A stretch of 64,000 nt of DNA, from NCBI RefSeq assembly GCF_019711535.1, contig NZ_JAIGNP010000002.1:186001-250000 (forward strand). Reading direction: 5' to 3'. This document shows, piece by piece, positions 36,187 to 44,426 of this stretch (positions are counted from its first letter, which is position 1; each line of letters starts with the position of its first letter). The stretch is from Qipengyuania aestuarii (lineage in GTDB: Bacteria > Pseudomonadota > Alphaproteobacteria > Sphingomonadales > Sphingomonadaceae). The notes beneath the pieces were generated by a model that was not told the origin of the DNA, ran no database searches, and saw only the letters and a list, made by a program, of their open reading frames with translations. The position numbers were made by a program, and so were the translations under genes.

Positions 36187-36486
36187 ATGAAGTTCCGTAT
36201 CACTGCCGTCCTCGCCACCAGCCTCGCGCTCGCCGCCTGCGGCAGCAATGACAACGCCTCGACCGAAGCCGAAGCGGAAACCGTCGAAGTGTCGGCCGAC
36301 GAAGCGATGGCCCCGGTCGAAGAAGAGCCGGTTGCCGATCCGGCTGCCAGCGTCACCGCCAGCGAAAACGACAGTGCCGGCACGGTGACCGAAGCCGAGG
36401 CGGCCTCGGTTGAAGCGGCGGGCGACAATGCCGCTGCAACTGCCGAAGCGGCGATGGATGCCATGGGCGAAGACCAGGCCGAGTAA
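36187..36486 (+). CDS. Small acidic Ala/Glu-rich lipoprotein
   Basis: 99 aa. Signal peptide and lipobox LAAC with lipidation Cys C18 (ALAACGSND), followed by a low-complexity Ala/Glu/Thr/Val-rich acidic tail with no recognisable domain. ATG 36187 follows GAAGGAG. Probably an abundant lipoprotein with a flexible tail. It shares its start (MKF...) and composition with the lipoproteins at 42453 and 42858. Function unknown. Confidence 0.82.
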   Translation: MKFRITAVLATSLALAACGSNDNASTEAEAETVEVSADEAMAPVEEEPVADPAASVTASENDSAGTVTEAEAASVEAAGDNAAATAEAAMDAMGEDQAE

Positions 36487-36581
36487 GACCGTTGCTTAGG
36501 GTACGGGCGGGCTGCCGCGGCCTGCCCGCGCCTTGCCGTAACGGCTTTGGCGATGGCGCTGCGGGGAGCTAGCATCCAGTC

Positions 36582-36788
36582 ATGAACCGACTCGCAGCCC
36601 CGCTCGCCCTGATCGGACTTGCCGCCCTTGCGGCGTGCAATTCCTCGACCGATGGGGCCGATCCCGGGCCCGTGACCGAGCAGGAAGCAGAGGCGCTCGA
36701 AGACGCCGCTTCCATGCTCGACGAACAGCGGATGCCTGCGGAAGAATCACAAGAAAACAGCCCCACGACCGACGGAGAGAGCGAATGA
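36582..36788 (+). CDS. Small acidic lipoprotein, coupled to acyl-CoA dehydrogenase
   Basis: 68 aa. Signal peptide with lipobox LAAC, lipidation C19 (LAALAACNSSTDG), then a short acidic tail. Its TGA overlaps the ATG of the acyl-CoA dehydrogenase (ATGA at 36785-36788), so it is coexpressed with that gene. No conserved domain visible. An overlap of a lipoprotein with a metabolic enzyme is odd; positional effect possible. Confidence 0.75.
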   Translation: MNRLAAPLALIGLAALAACNSSTDGADPGPVTEQEAEALEDAASMLDEQRMPAEESQENSPTTDGESE

Positions 36789-37969
36789 GTGCCGGCCCCA
36801 ATCCCGGAATGGACCAGGATACTTTCGAGCAATTCCACGAACAGCTCGAACGCTACGTGCGCGAACGCCTGATCCCGGCGGAGAAGGACATGATCGAGCA
36901 TGACAAGGTGCCCGACGATATCCTTTCCGAAATGAAGGACATGGGTCTGTTCGGCCTTACCGTGCCCGAGGATTTCGGCGGTGCGGGGCTCAATATCACG
37001 CAATATGCCAAGGTCGTGCAGACCATGGCCTATGCCGCGCCTGCCTTCCGGTCGATTTTCTCGATCAATGTCGGCATGTTCAATTCCGCCATCAAGAACG
37101 GCGGCACCGACGCGCAGAAGGCTGAATGGTGGCCGAAGATCGCCGAAGGGGCGATCGCCTGCTTCGGCCTTACCGAACCGGGCAGCGGCAGCGACAGTGC
37201 CGCCATGCAGACCATGGCGAAACCCGATCCCGATGGGAACGGCTGGATCCTCAACGGAACCAAGCGGTACATCACTAATGCCCCGCATGCCGATGTCGCG
37301 CTGATCATGGCGCGCACGGAAAAGGACGCATTGCCCAAGAACGCGCATGTCAGCGCCTTTATCGTACCGATGGATACGCCCGGTGTGTCGGTCGGCAGTC
37401 CGGACAAGAAGATGGGCCAGGCGGGCAGCCACATCGCCGACGTCATGCTCGACGATGTGCATGTCCCGGGCGAGGCGCTGCTGGGCGGCGAACCGGGGCA
37501 GGGCTTCCGCTTCGCCATGATGAGCCTGGACAATGGCCGCATCTCGGTCGGCGCGGCCAGCGCGGGCTATGCGCGCCGCGCGCTCGACAGCGCGACCAAA
37601 TATGCCACCGAGCGGCAGGCCTTCGGGGAATCGATTTCCAACTTCCAGCTGATCCAGCAGATGCTGGCCGAAAGCTGGACCGAGATTTACGCCGCCGAAG
37701 CCATGATGGCCGATGTGACGGCGCGCGTGGACCGGGGCGAAGATACGGTGAAGCACGCCGCCGCCTTCAAGGTATTTGCATCAGAAATGTGCGGCCGCGT
37801 GGTCGACCGCGTGGTGCAGATCTATGGCGGCGCAGGCTATCTCGCCGAATATGATGCCGAGCGTTTCTTCCGTGATGCGCGCATCTACCGCATTTACGAA
37901 GGCACCACCCAGATCCTCCAGCTGCAGATCGCCAAGCGCATGCTGCGTGAATATGCGGCGGGCCTCTGA
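36785..37969 (+). CDS. Acyl-CoA dehydrogenase
   Basis: FAD-dependent alpha,beta-dehydrogenation of an acyl-CoA. 394 aa: CFGLTEPGSGSDSAAMQT (FAD/substrate binding), GTKRYITNAPHADVALIMA, and the catalytic glutamate E372 in IYEGTTQILQ. The usual length. Chain length or substrate not readable. Starts a three-gene beta-oxidation-like set with a class III CoA transferase (3 bases downstream) and a thiolase. ATG 36785 chosen because of the overlap and family start. Confidence 0.95.
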   Translation: MSAGPNPGMDQDTFEQFHEQLERYVRERLIPAEKDMIEHDKVPDDILSEMKDMGLFGLTVPEDFGGAGLNITQYAKVVQTMAYAAPAFRSIFSINVGMFNSAIKNGGTDAQKAEWWPKIAEGAIACFGLTEPGSGSDSAAMQTMAKPDPDGNGWILNGTKRYITNAPHADVALIMARTEKDALPKNAHVSAFIVPMDTPGVSVGSPDKKMGQAGSHIADVMLDDVHVPGEALLGGEPGQGFRFAMMSLDNGRISVGAASAGYARRALDSATKYATERQAFGESISNFQLIQQMLAESWTEIYAAEAMMADVTARVDRGEDTVKHAAAFKVFASEMCGRVVDRVVQIYGGAGYLAEYDAERFFRDARIYRIYEGTTQILQLQIAKRMLREYAAGL

Positions 37970-37972
37970 GGG

Positions 37973-39199
37973 GTGTATAACCTCCTCGACGATCTCTCGA
38001 TCATCGAAGCGTCCAGCTTCGTCGCCTCACCCACCGCCGGGCTTTACTGCGCGCAGATGGGCGCGGAGGTCATCCGCGTCGATCACAAGGCGGGCGGGCT
38101 CGATTACGATCGCTATATGCTCACCGAGCAGGGCCGCTCGCTGAGCTGGGAAAATCTCAACCGCGCCAAGAAATCGGTCGCGCTCGATTTGCGCAGCGGA
38201 GAAGGGCGCGAGCTGCTGGTGGAGCTTTCGGCGAAGACCGGGAATCTCATCACCAATCTGCCTGAAAAGAGCTTTCTCTCGCATGCGGCGGTGGCGGCGA
38301 ATTGCTCCGATCTCGTCAGTGTGCGCATCATGGGCTGGCATGACGGGCGCCAGGCGATGGATTTCACCGTCAACGCCGCCAGCGGCTATCCGCTGATGTG
38401 CGGACCGGAGGAATGGGATCAGGACACCGCGCCGCCGGTCAATCAGGTGCTGCCCGCCTGGGATTTCATCACCGGCGCTTACTGCGCCTTCGCCTTGGTT
38501 TCTGCCATACGTCACCGCGACAGGACGGGGCAGGGTAGCGAACTGCGCGTGCCGCTGGGCGATGTCGCCATCGGCACGGTCGCCAACAGCGGGGCGCTGG
38601 CCGAAATGCTCTATCGCGGCGGGGACCGCGAACGGCTCGGCAATGCGATCTGGGGCGCATTCGGGCGCGATTTCCGCAGCAAGGACGGCACGCGCTTCAT
38701 GGTTGCGGCGCTCACCGCCAAGCAGTGGACGGGCCTCGTCAAAGCCTTCGATCTGGAGCAGGATATCGCCGCGCTCGAAGAGACATGCGGCGTGCGTTTC
38801 GCCGATGGCGACCGCCCGCGTTTCGAGCATCGCCATGCCCTGTTCGACCTTTTCCAGACCCGCGCGGGGGCGGCGGGCTGGGCACAGCTTTCCGCTGCCA
38901 TGGGCGCGGAGGGCTGCACGTTCGAACGCTATCGCACGATGCATGAGGCCGCGAACGATCCGGAGCTTGTGGGGGATAATCCCCTCTTTACCCCCAGCGC
39001 GGGCAATCCCAGCGGTTTCGAATATCCCGCCACCCGCAGCTTTGCCAACATTCCCGGGCGCGATGCGGGTAATCCGGCCCCGGCTCCCTTCCTCGGCCAG
39101 CATACCGAGGAAGTGCTGGCCGAACGGCTCGGCCTGTCGTCGGGCGCCATCGGCGATCTGATCGACCGGGATGTCGCCCGCCTCTCGGATGGGGAATAG
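37973..39199 (+). CDS. Class III CoA transferase (CaiB/BaiF family)
   Basis: Moves CoA between acids. 408 aa with GTG start 3 bases after the acyl-CoA dehydrogenase stop. Seen: LDDLSIIEASSFVASPTAG at the N-terminus, GLYCAQMGAEVIRVDHKAGG, NRAKKSVALDLRSGEGRE and a likely catalytic aspartate D130 in MDFTVNAASGYP. It is a divergent member: the region between the usual GG and the Asp is shorter than in formyl-CoA transferase (D169). Probably activates or transfers CoA to the substrate of the neighbouring dehydrogenase. Confidence 0.9.
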   Translation: MYNLLDDLSIIEASSFVASPTAGLYCAQMGAEVIRVDHKAGGLDYDRYMLTEQGRSLSWENLNRAKKSVALDLRSGEGRELLVELSAKTGNLITNLPEKSFLSHAAVAANCSDLVSVRIMGWHDGRQAMDFTVNAASGYPLMCGPEEWDQDTAPPVNQVLPAWDFITGAYCAFALVSAIRHRDRTGQGSELRVPLGDVAIGTVANSGALAEMLYRGGDRERLGNAIWGAFGRDFRSKDGTRFMVAALTAKQWTGLVKAFDLEQDIAALEETCGVRFADGDRPRFEHRHALFDLFQTRAGAAGWAQLSAAMGAEGCTFERYRTMHEAANDPELVGDNPLFTPSAGNPSGFEYPATRSFANIPGRDAGNPAPAPFLGQHTEEVLAERLGLSSGAIGDLIDRDVARLSDGE

Positions 39200-39333
39200 G
39201 GGCGGCTTGCGAATATGGGCTGTCCTACAGGCCTTGGCCTGTGCGATGACGGCGGGATGGACTTCGCCGCACCCTCTCTTTTCCCCGTCTACAGCGCCGC
39301 TTGGCAGCGCCTTCGGTTTTAACCTCAGGACAC

Positions 39334-39350
39334 TGTCAACTGTGTCAACT
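39334..39350. repeat. Tandem TGTCAACT direct repeat upstream of the thiolase gene
   Basis: TGTCAACT at 39334-39341 and 39343-39350, nine bases apart, in a 175-base spacer between the CoA transferase and the thiolase ATG. The - strand reads AGTTGACA twice. Could be a regulator half-site pair. The rest of the spacer shows nothing else clear. Confidence 0.45.
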
Positions 39351-39374
39351 TCATTCAAGAATGGACCAGCATAG

Positions 39375-40613
39375 ATGAACGAAACCAGCCTTCGCCGAGT
39401 CGCCATTTGCAAGCCGCTGCGCACCCCCGTGGGCAAATTCCTGGGCAGTCTCGCCCCGATCGAGGCAGGTGAACTGGGCGCGATCATCATCCGGGCGCTG
39501 GTCGAAAGATCGGGCATCGATCCGGCCCGCGTCGACGATGTGGTTTTCAGCCAGGGCTACGGCAGCGGTGAAGCGCCCGCCATCGGCCGCTGGAGCTGGC
39601 TTGCCGCAGGCTATCCCATCGAAGTGCCGGGCTTCCAGCTCGACCGCCGCTGCGGTTCGGGCCTGCAGGCCGTCGCCACGGCTGCGATGATGGTCCAGAC
39701 CGGCGCTGCCGATTGCGTGCTGGCAGGCGGCGTCGAAAGCATGTCCAATGTCGAACATTACACCACCAAGGCGCGCCACGGGGCGCGGCTGGGCGACATG
39801 GTGCTGTGGGATCGGCTCACGCGGGGCCGCCTCATGAGCCAGCCGATCGAACGGTTCGGCGTCATCACCGGCATGATCGAGACGGCGGAAAATCTGGCCA
39901 AGGATTACGGCATCAGCCGCGAAGCCTCGGACGAGTTGGCCGTCCGCTCGCACCAGAACGCGGCCACGGCCTGGGCAGAATGCAAGTTCGACGAGCAGGT
40001 CGTGCCGGTGGAGATTCCCCAGCGCCGCGGCGATCCGGTGATTTTCGCAAAAGACGAAGGCTTCCGCGAGGATGCCGATATGGAGAGCCTGGCCAAACTG
40101 CGCGCCATCGATGGCAAGCGCGATCCAGAGGCCATCGTTACGGCGGGCAATGCCAGCCAGCAGAACGATGCGGCCGCCGCCTGCCTCGTGGTTGCGGAAG
40201 ACAAGGTGGAGGAACTGGGCCTCGAACCCATCCTGTGGTTCCACAGCTGGAGCGCGGCGGGCTGCGATCCTTCGCGCATGGGCATCGGACCGGTCCCCGC
40301 AGTGGACCGCCTGTTCGCGCGCAGCGGGCTCGGCTGGGACGATATCGGGCTGATCGAACTCAACGAGGCCTTTGCCCCGCAGGCGCTGGCCGTGATGAAG
40401 GGCTGGGGCTTTGCCGAAGACGACAGCCGCCGCGACATCGTGAACGTCAATGGCTCGGGCATCTCGCTCGGCCACCCCATCGGCGCCACTGGCATCCGCA
40501 TCCTGGCCGATATGGCGCATGAAATGCAGCGCCGCGAAGTACGCTATGGCCTGGAGACCATGTGCATCGGCGGCGGGCAGGGCATGGCCGCCGTCTTCGA
40601 ACGCGCTGTTTAG
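39375..40613 (+). CDS. Thiolase (acetyl-CoA acyltransferase/acetyltransferase)
   Basis: 412 aa. Nucleophilic cysteine C93 in DRRCGSGLQAV, GHPIGATGIRI near 360, and second cysteine motif METMCIGGGQG-like CIGGGQGMA near 397. Thiolase fold throughout, including LAGGVESMSN and LNEAFAPQALAVMKGWG. Direction (degradative or biosynthetic) and chain length cannot be set from sequence. With the upstream acyl-CoA dehydrogenase and CoA transferase it fits a small acyl-CoA breakdown set. Convergent overlap of 4 bases with ppk2. Confidence 0.95.
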   Translation: MNETSLRRVAICKPLRTPVGKFLGSLAPIEAGELGAIIIRALVERSGIDPARVDDVVFSQGYGSGEAPAIGRWSWLAAGYPIEVPGFQLDRRCGSGLQAVATAAMMVQTGAADCVLAGGVESMSNVEHYTTKARHGARLGDMVLWDRLTRGRLMSQPIERFGVITGMIETAENLAKDYGISREASDELAVRSHQNAATAWAECKFDEQVVPVEIPQRRGDPVIFAKDEGFREDADMESLAKLRAIDGKRDPEAIVTAGNASQQNDAAAACLVVAEDKVEELGLEPILWFHSWSAAGCDPSRMGIGPVPAVDRLFARSGLGWDDIGLIELNEAFAPQALAVMKGWGFAEDDSRRDIVNVNGSGISLGHPIGATGIRILADMAHEMQRREVRYGLETMCIGGGQGMAAVFERAV

Positions 40614-41380
40614 CTGTCCGGTACAGTCGGGATCGGCTGGAGGACGCCGTAGCTTTCCTCCAGCGGCGCGTGGCCGAGATCGGGAAAATCGATTGCGGCC
40701 GCATCGCACTGTGTGTCGGGCAGCCGGTCCAGCAGGTCGCGCACCAGCGTCAGCCGCCCGCGCTTCTGGTCGTTGAAATCGACCAGCGTCCAGGGCGCAT
40801 GATCCGTATGCGTCCGCGCGAGCATGTCTTCGCGCGCCCTGGTGTAGGCATCATATTTGGCCCGCGCGGCAAGATCGATGGGCGATAGTTTCCAGCGTTT
40901 CAGCGGATCGTCCAGCCGCTCGCGCAGCCGCTCCTCCTGCTTTTCCTGATCCGCGCCCAGCCAGTATTTGAATAGGAGCATACCGTCGTCGACCAGCATC
41001 TTTTCGAAGGTGGGTACCTGATCGAGGAAATGGTCGACTTCATCTGGCGTAGCGAAGCCCATCACCTTTTCCACCCCGGCGCGGTTGTACCAGCTGCGGT
41101 CGAACAGCACGATCTCCCCGGTGGTCGGCAGGTGGGGGACATAGCGCTGGAAATACCACTGGCCCTGCTCGGCGTCGGTCGGCTTGCCCAGCGCCACGAC
41201 ATGGCATTGGCGCGGGTTCAGCTTTTCGGAAATGAAGCGGATGGCACCGCCCTTTCCCGCCGTGTCGCGTCCCTCGAACAGCACCACGATGCGCTGCCCG
41301 GTCACCCGCGCCCAGCGCGCCATGGCCACCAGCTCCTCCTGCATCGGGGCCAGCAGGGCCTCGTACCGCTTGCGTTTCAC
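40610..41380 (-). CDS. ppk2: Polyphosphate kinase 2
   Basis: Transfers phosphate between polyphosphate and nucleotides. 256 aa with P-loop GRDTAGKGG at residues 37-45, the Arg/Asp segment DRSWYNRAGVE, and typical RLDDPLKRWKLSPIDL. One-domain form, so probably class I (NDP) or similar; class cannot be fixed by eye. Located next to PHA depolymerase-type and phenylalanine metabolism genes without an operon link. Confidence 0.93.
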   Translation of the reverse strand: MKRKRYEALLAPMQEELVAMARWARVTGQRIVVLFEGRDTAGKGGAIRFISEKLNPRQCHVVALGKPTDAEQGQWYFQRYVPHLPTTGEIVLFDRSWYNRAGVEKVMGFATPDEVDHFLDQVPTFEKMLVDDGMLLFKYWLGADQEKQEERLRERLDDPLKRWKLSPIDLAARAKYDAYTRAREDMLARTHTDHAPWTLVDFNDQKRGRLTLVRDLLDRLPDTQCDAAAIDFPDLGHAPLEESYGVLQPIPTVPDS

Positions 41381-41432
41381 CTGCGAAATCTCCCCATTTG
41401 TAACCGCCGGACAATGCGCTTAAATAGGATGT

Positions 41433-42374
41433 ATGGCTACACTCGCAGAACCAGAGCACGACTTTACCCGTTTGCCGGAAATGCCGGCGGATGTCTTCAC
41501 CGCGCCGCTGAAGAAGCCCGCCCATGTCGGCGACGACTGGCTCGAGCCCAAGCAGACCGAATACGACAGCGACGACGATGCGATCTGGAACGATCTGTTC
41601 AAGCGCCAGATGGAGATGCTGCCCGGCCGCGCCGCGACCGCGTTCATGGAAGGCACCGAAAAGCTCGATCTGGGGCGGGGCGGAGTCCCTGAATTCGGGA
41701 AATTGTCGGAAGAACTGGACAAGCTCACCGGGTGGAGTGTGGTGCCCGTCCCCATGCTGATCCCCGATCACGTATTCTTCTGGCATCTCGCCAACCGGCG
41801 CTTTCCGGCAGGAAACTTCATCCGCACGCGCGAGACGTTCGATTACATCCAGGAACCCGATGTCTTCCACGATGTCTTCGGGCACGTGCCCATGCTGACC
41901 GATCCGGTTTACGCGGATTACATGCAGGAATATGGCAAGGCCGGCTGGAAGGCGATGCGCTACAACCGGCTGAAGGCCTTGGGTTCGCTTTATTGGTACA
42001 CGGTCGAATTCGGCCTGCTGGAAGAAACGCCGGGCGATATCCGCGCCTATGGCGCTGGCATTCTCTCCGGTCCGACCGAAGTGGTCTATTCGGTCGAGGC
42101 GGAAAGCCCGAACCGGATCATGCTGAACGTCGACCGGGTCATGCGCACCGATTACGTGATCAGCGATCTCCAGCCGACCTATTTCGTCATCTCCAGCTTC
42201 GAGGATCTCTACCGCCAGACGGTGGAGCGCGATTTCGACAAGCTGTACCGCAACCTAGGTCCCGGCTTCACCTATGCCAATACGGCGGTGATCGACGTGG
42301 ACAATGTGGTGAACCGCGGTACGCTGGAATACACTTTACGCGGCGGTCGCGGCAGCGGTGCCAAACCTGTCTGA
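41433..42374 (+). CDS. phhA: Phenylalanine 4-monooxygenase
   Basis: Iron- and tetrahydropterin-dependent hydroxylation of phenylalanine to tyrosine. 313 aa: iron ligands H146 and H151 in FHDVFGHVP, and E192 in VEFGLLEE, with the same spacing as Chromobacterium (138/143/184). Also NFIRTRETFDYIQEPD and LPGRAAT. Monomeric bacterial form. It ends 25 bases before a strong hairpin terminator. The pterin recycling enzyme PhhB is not in the window. Confidence 0.97.
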   Translation: MATLAEPEHDFTRLPEMPADVFTAPLKKPAHVGDDWLEPKQTEYDSDDDAIWNDLFKRQMEMLPGRAATAFMEGTEKLDLGRGGVPEFGKLSEELDKLTGWSVVPVPMLIPDHVFFWHLANRRFPAGNFIRTRETFDYIQEPDVFHDVFGHVPMLTDPVYADYMQEYGKAGWKAMRYNRLKALGSLYWYTVEFGLLEETPGDIRAYGAGILSGPTEVVYSVEAESPNRIMLNVDRVMRTDYVISDLQPTYFVISSFEDLYRQTVERDFDKLYRNLGPGFTYANTAVIDVDNVVNRGTLEYTLRGGRGSGAKPV

Positions 42375-42398
42375 CGCCAGCCTATGTGACACATAAAA

Positions 42399-42434
42399 AC
42401 GGGCGCCGGATTGCTCCGCCGCCCGTCTTCTTTT
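42399..42434 (+). terminator. Rho-independent terminator of phhA
   Basis: ACGGGCGCCGGA (42399-42410) pairs with TCCGCCGCCCGT (42415-42426) with one mismatch, tetraloop-like TTGC, followed by CTTCTTTT. Also lies 19 bases beyond the 3' end of the lipoprotein gene on the - strand, where the T-tract is weaker. Confidence 0.8.
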
Positions 42435-42452
42435 CCGTAAGTACGGAGAAGA

Positions 42453-42698
42453 TTACATGGTTTCGTCGACCTGGTCTTCCATGTTTTCTTCCATGGCGTC
42501 GGTCTGGTCGTCCATCGCGTCAGCCTGTTCGTCGGTGATTTCACCGCTGGCTTCCATTTCGTTGACCTGAGCGTCGCGGTTATCTTCCATCTGCTCGATG
42601 TTGTCTTCGGCCTGGTTTTCAGCAGCGCTGTCACATGCAGCAAGGCCCAGCGACATAGCAGCAGCCGAAACGACGAGAGCGGTCTTGTTGAACTTCAT
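42453..42698 (-). CDS. Acidic lipoprotein (paralogue A)
   Basis: 81 aa. Signal peptide and lipobox LGLAAC with lipidation C22, then D23 at position +2, which in enterobacteria keeps lipoproteins in the inner membrane. The tail is Asp/Glu/Met/Gln-rich (EDNIEQMEDNRDAQ, ITDEQADAMDDQ) and probably helical. AAGGGG lies 8 bases before ATG 42698. Closely resembles the next gene (42858): same start MKF-K and same lipobox, so a tandem duplication. Function unknown. Confidence 0.85.
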   Translation of the reverse strand: MKFNKTALVVSAAAMSLGLAACDSAAENQAEDNIEQMEDNRDAQVNEMEASGEITDEQADAMDDQTDAMEENMEDQVDETM

Positions 42699-42804
42699 TT
42701 TGATTCCCCTTGGTTAATCACGAGCCACATGACGGCGGGTCCGCATGCGACTTTCATGGCCAAAATGTGTCAGACCGCTCTATGGTTCCCGATTTCTTAA
42801 AAGA

Positions 42805-42834
42805 AAGCGGCCCGGGATCGCTCCCGGGCCGCTT
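42805..42834 (-). terminator. Rho-independent terminator of the upstream lipoprotein gene
   Basis: Thirteen-base-pair GC-rich stem AAGCGGCCCGGGA/TCCCGGGCCGCTT, four-base loop, followed on the - strand by TCTTTTAAGAAAT. Between the two acidic lipoprotein genes, ending the one at 42858-43133. Confidence 0.85.
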
Positions 42835-42857
42835 CCAGCATACTTCAAACCGTTCGA

Positions 42858-43133
42858 TTACATCGTCGATTCGTCGACGGTGCTGCCGATGGGTTCGTCA
42901 TTCGTGCCCATGTCGGTATCGCCTTCAGCAGCGTCTTCGACACGGTCGGCCTGCTCTTCCATCACATCGGCTTCAGCGTCGGTGATCTGGCCTGCATCTT
43001 CCATAGCGTCAGCTTGGTCTTCCATAGCTTCGGCCTGCTCTTCGGCAGCTTCTTCCTGGGGGCTGTCGCAAGCGGCGAGGCCGAGGCTGAGGACGGCAGC
43101 AGAAGCAACGATAGTAGCTTTGGTGAACTTCAT
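42858..43133 (-). CDS. Acidic lipoprotein (paralogue B)
   Basis: 91 aa from ATG 43133 (AAGGGA 7 bases upstream). Lipobox LGLAAC, C22 followed by D23 (+2 Asp), then a tail with repeating acidic units (QAEAMEDQADAMEDAGQ, ADVMEEQADRVED). It shares the MKF-K start and D+2 with the gene at 42453. The tail's heptad-like pattern of Ala/Met suggests a helix or coiled coil. Ends at its own terminator. Unknown function. Confidence 0.85.
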   Translation of the reverse strand: MKFTKATIVASAAVLSLGLAACDSPQEEAAEEQAEAMEDQADAMEDAGQITDAEADVMEEQADRVEDAAEGDTDMGTNDEPIGSTVDESTM

Positions 43134-43202
43134 GAGATTTCCCTTTACGCGGATGCGCACCCCACGGCCGCTATCCGGCCTTCTGGATAAAAGGAACTTC
43201 GC

Positions 43203-43457
43203 TTAACGCAAGGCCTTCTGACGAAAGAGATTATAGGCTGTTATCAGCACTACAGCGCCGAGCGTTGCCCACAGCAAAGTGATGCCCTGGATCGAACCGA
43301 GGAACATGCCTCCCGAAGTGGCGACCCCGACCACGACCGAACCGATGGTGCCTGCAAGTATGTTCCTGACGACGCTGCGACCATCTTCGAGCCGCAAGAA
43401 TATGGTCGCGAGCCAACCGAGCAATGCTCCGGCAACTATAAGAATAATCAGGCCCAT
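43203..43457 (-). CDS. GlsB/YeaQ/YmgE-type small membrane protein
   Basis: 84 aa of three hydrophobic stretches with the conserved Gly-rich pattern GLIILIVAGALLGWLAT, NILAGTIGSVVVGVATSGG and ITLLWATLGAVVLITAYNL. The family (transglycosylase-associated) is widespread among stress-induced membrane proteins; no enzymatic role is known. Located beside two acidic lipoprotein genes. Confidence 0.85.
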   Translation of the reverse strand: MGLIILIVAGALLGWLATIFLRLEDGRSVVRNILAGTIGSVVVGVATSGGMFLGSIQGITLLWATLGAVVLITAYNLFRQKALR

Positions 43458-43551
43458 TTCAGTACTCGCAAAAATATTCGGTCGCGCTCAGTGTAATAAA
43501 TTCCCGCATACGGGAGATGGTTCCTGAAAAGCGCCGGAAATTAAAGATGAA

Positions 43552-44346
43552 TTACAGGAAGAGCAGCAGCGCAGATCCGAGGATGACCCGGTAAATGACG
43601 AAGACCAGCATGGAGGCTTTCTTCAGGAAATTCATCAGGAACATCATCGTGGCCAGCGCGGCAAAGAACGTCAGCACGCCCGTCACCAGCGCGTCCTGCT
43701 GCATCTGTGCGGTCGCATCCGCGAGGTCGAGTGCGGCCAGCAGGCCCGCACCGGCCACTGCTGGAATGGCCAACAGGAACGAGAACCGCGCCGATTCGAC
43801 CCTGGTATAACCCAGCGCCCGCGCAGCGGTCATGGTGGAGCCGGAGCGGCTGGTGCCCGGAATGAGGGCCAGCGCCTGTGCACAGCCGACCAGGATCGCG
43901 TCTCGGAGCGTCATATCCTCATAAGCCTTGGTCTGCTTGCCGAAGCGATCTGCGAGACCCAGCAGGATGCCGAAGATGATCAAGTTGGTCGCAACCAGAT
44001 CGGTCGAGCGAAAGCCTTCTAGATAACCGCCCGTCTTGATGAAGAGCCCAACGGCGACGGCCGGGATGGTGCCGATCAGGACAAACCAGAACAGGCGGCG
44101 CTGTTCATCGTCCTTGCCCAGCCCGACGCTGGCGAAGCCGCCCCGGGCCAGGCCGAGGACATCCTTCCAGAAATAGAGAATGATCGCGAGCAGCGAACCG
44201 ACATGCACGGCCACATCGATGAGCGGGCCCTGGTCGGGGAAGTCGGTCAGCTTGGGAATCAGGATCAGATGGCCCGACGATGAGATCGGGAGGAATTCCG
44301 TGATGCCCTGGACGATCGCGATGATCAGTTCTTGGAGGAAGGTCAT
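43552..44346 (-). CDS. uppP: Undecaprenyl-diphosphate phosphatase
   Basis: Recycles the lipid carrier for peptidoglycan and O-antigen. 264 aa, about eight helices; motifs QGITEFLPISSSGHL near residue 15-28 and ALIPGTSRSGSTMTA near residue 165-180, including the catalytic Arg/Ser. Length is typical of BacA. Preceded on the same strand by the M13 peptidase gene and a terminator. Confidence 0.96.
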   Translation of the reverse strand: MTFLQELIIAIVQGITEFLPISSSGHLILIPKLTDFPDQGPLIDVAVHVGSLLAIILYFWKDVLGLARGGFASVGLGKDDEQRRLFWFVLIGTIPAVAVGLFIKTGGYLEGFRSTDLVATNLIIFGILLGLADRFGKQTKAYEDMTLRDAILVGCAQALALIPGTSRSGSTMTAARALGYTRVESARFSFLLAIPAVAGAGLLAALDLADATAQMQQDALVTGVLTFFAALATMMFLMNFLKKASMLVFVIYRVILGSALLLFL

Positions 44347-44360
44347 GGGGTCCGTTCCAT

Positions 44361-44399
44361 GAAGAAAGGGCGGAGCAAGTCAAGCGACCTGCTCCGCCC
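44361..44399 (-). terminator. Rho-independent terminator between the M13 peptidase and uppP
   Basis: On the - strand GGGCGGAGCA pairs perfectly over 10 bp with TGCTCCGCCC (arms 44390-44399 and 44368-44377), followed by TTTCTTC. Ends the M13 peptidase transcript 27 bases after its stop. On the + strand a T-tract also follows (ATTTCCTTTTT). Confidence 0.8.
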
Positions 44400-44426
44400 A
44401 TTTCCTTTTTCACACCGTGTTGCGGC

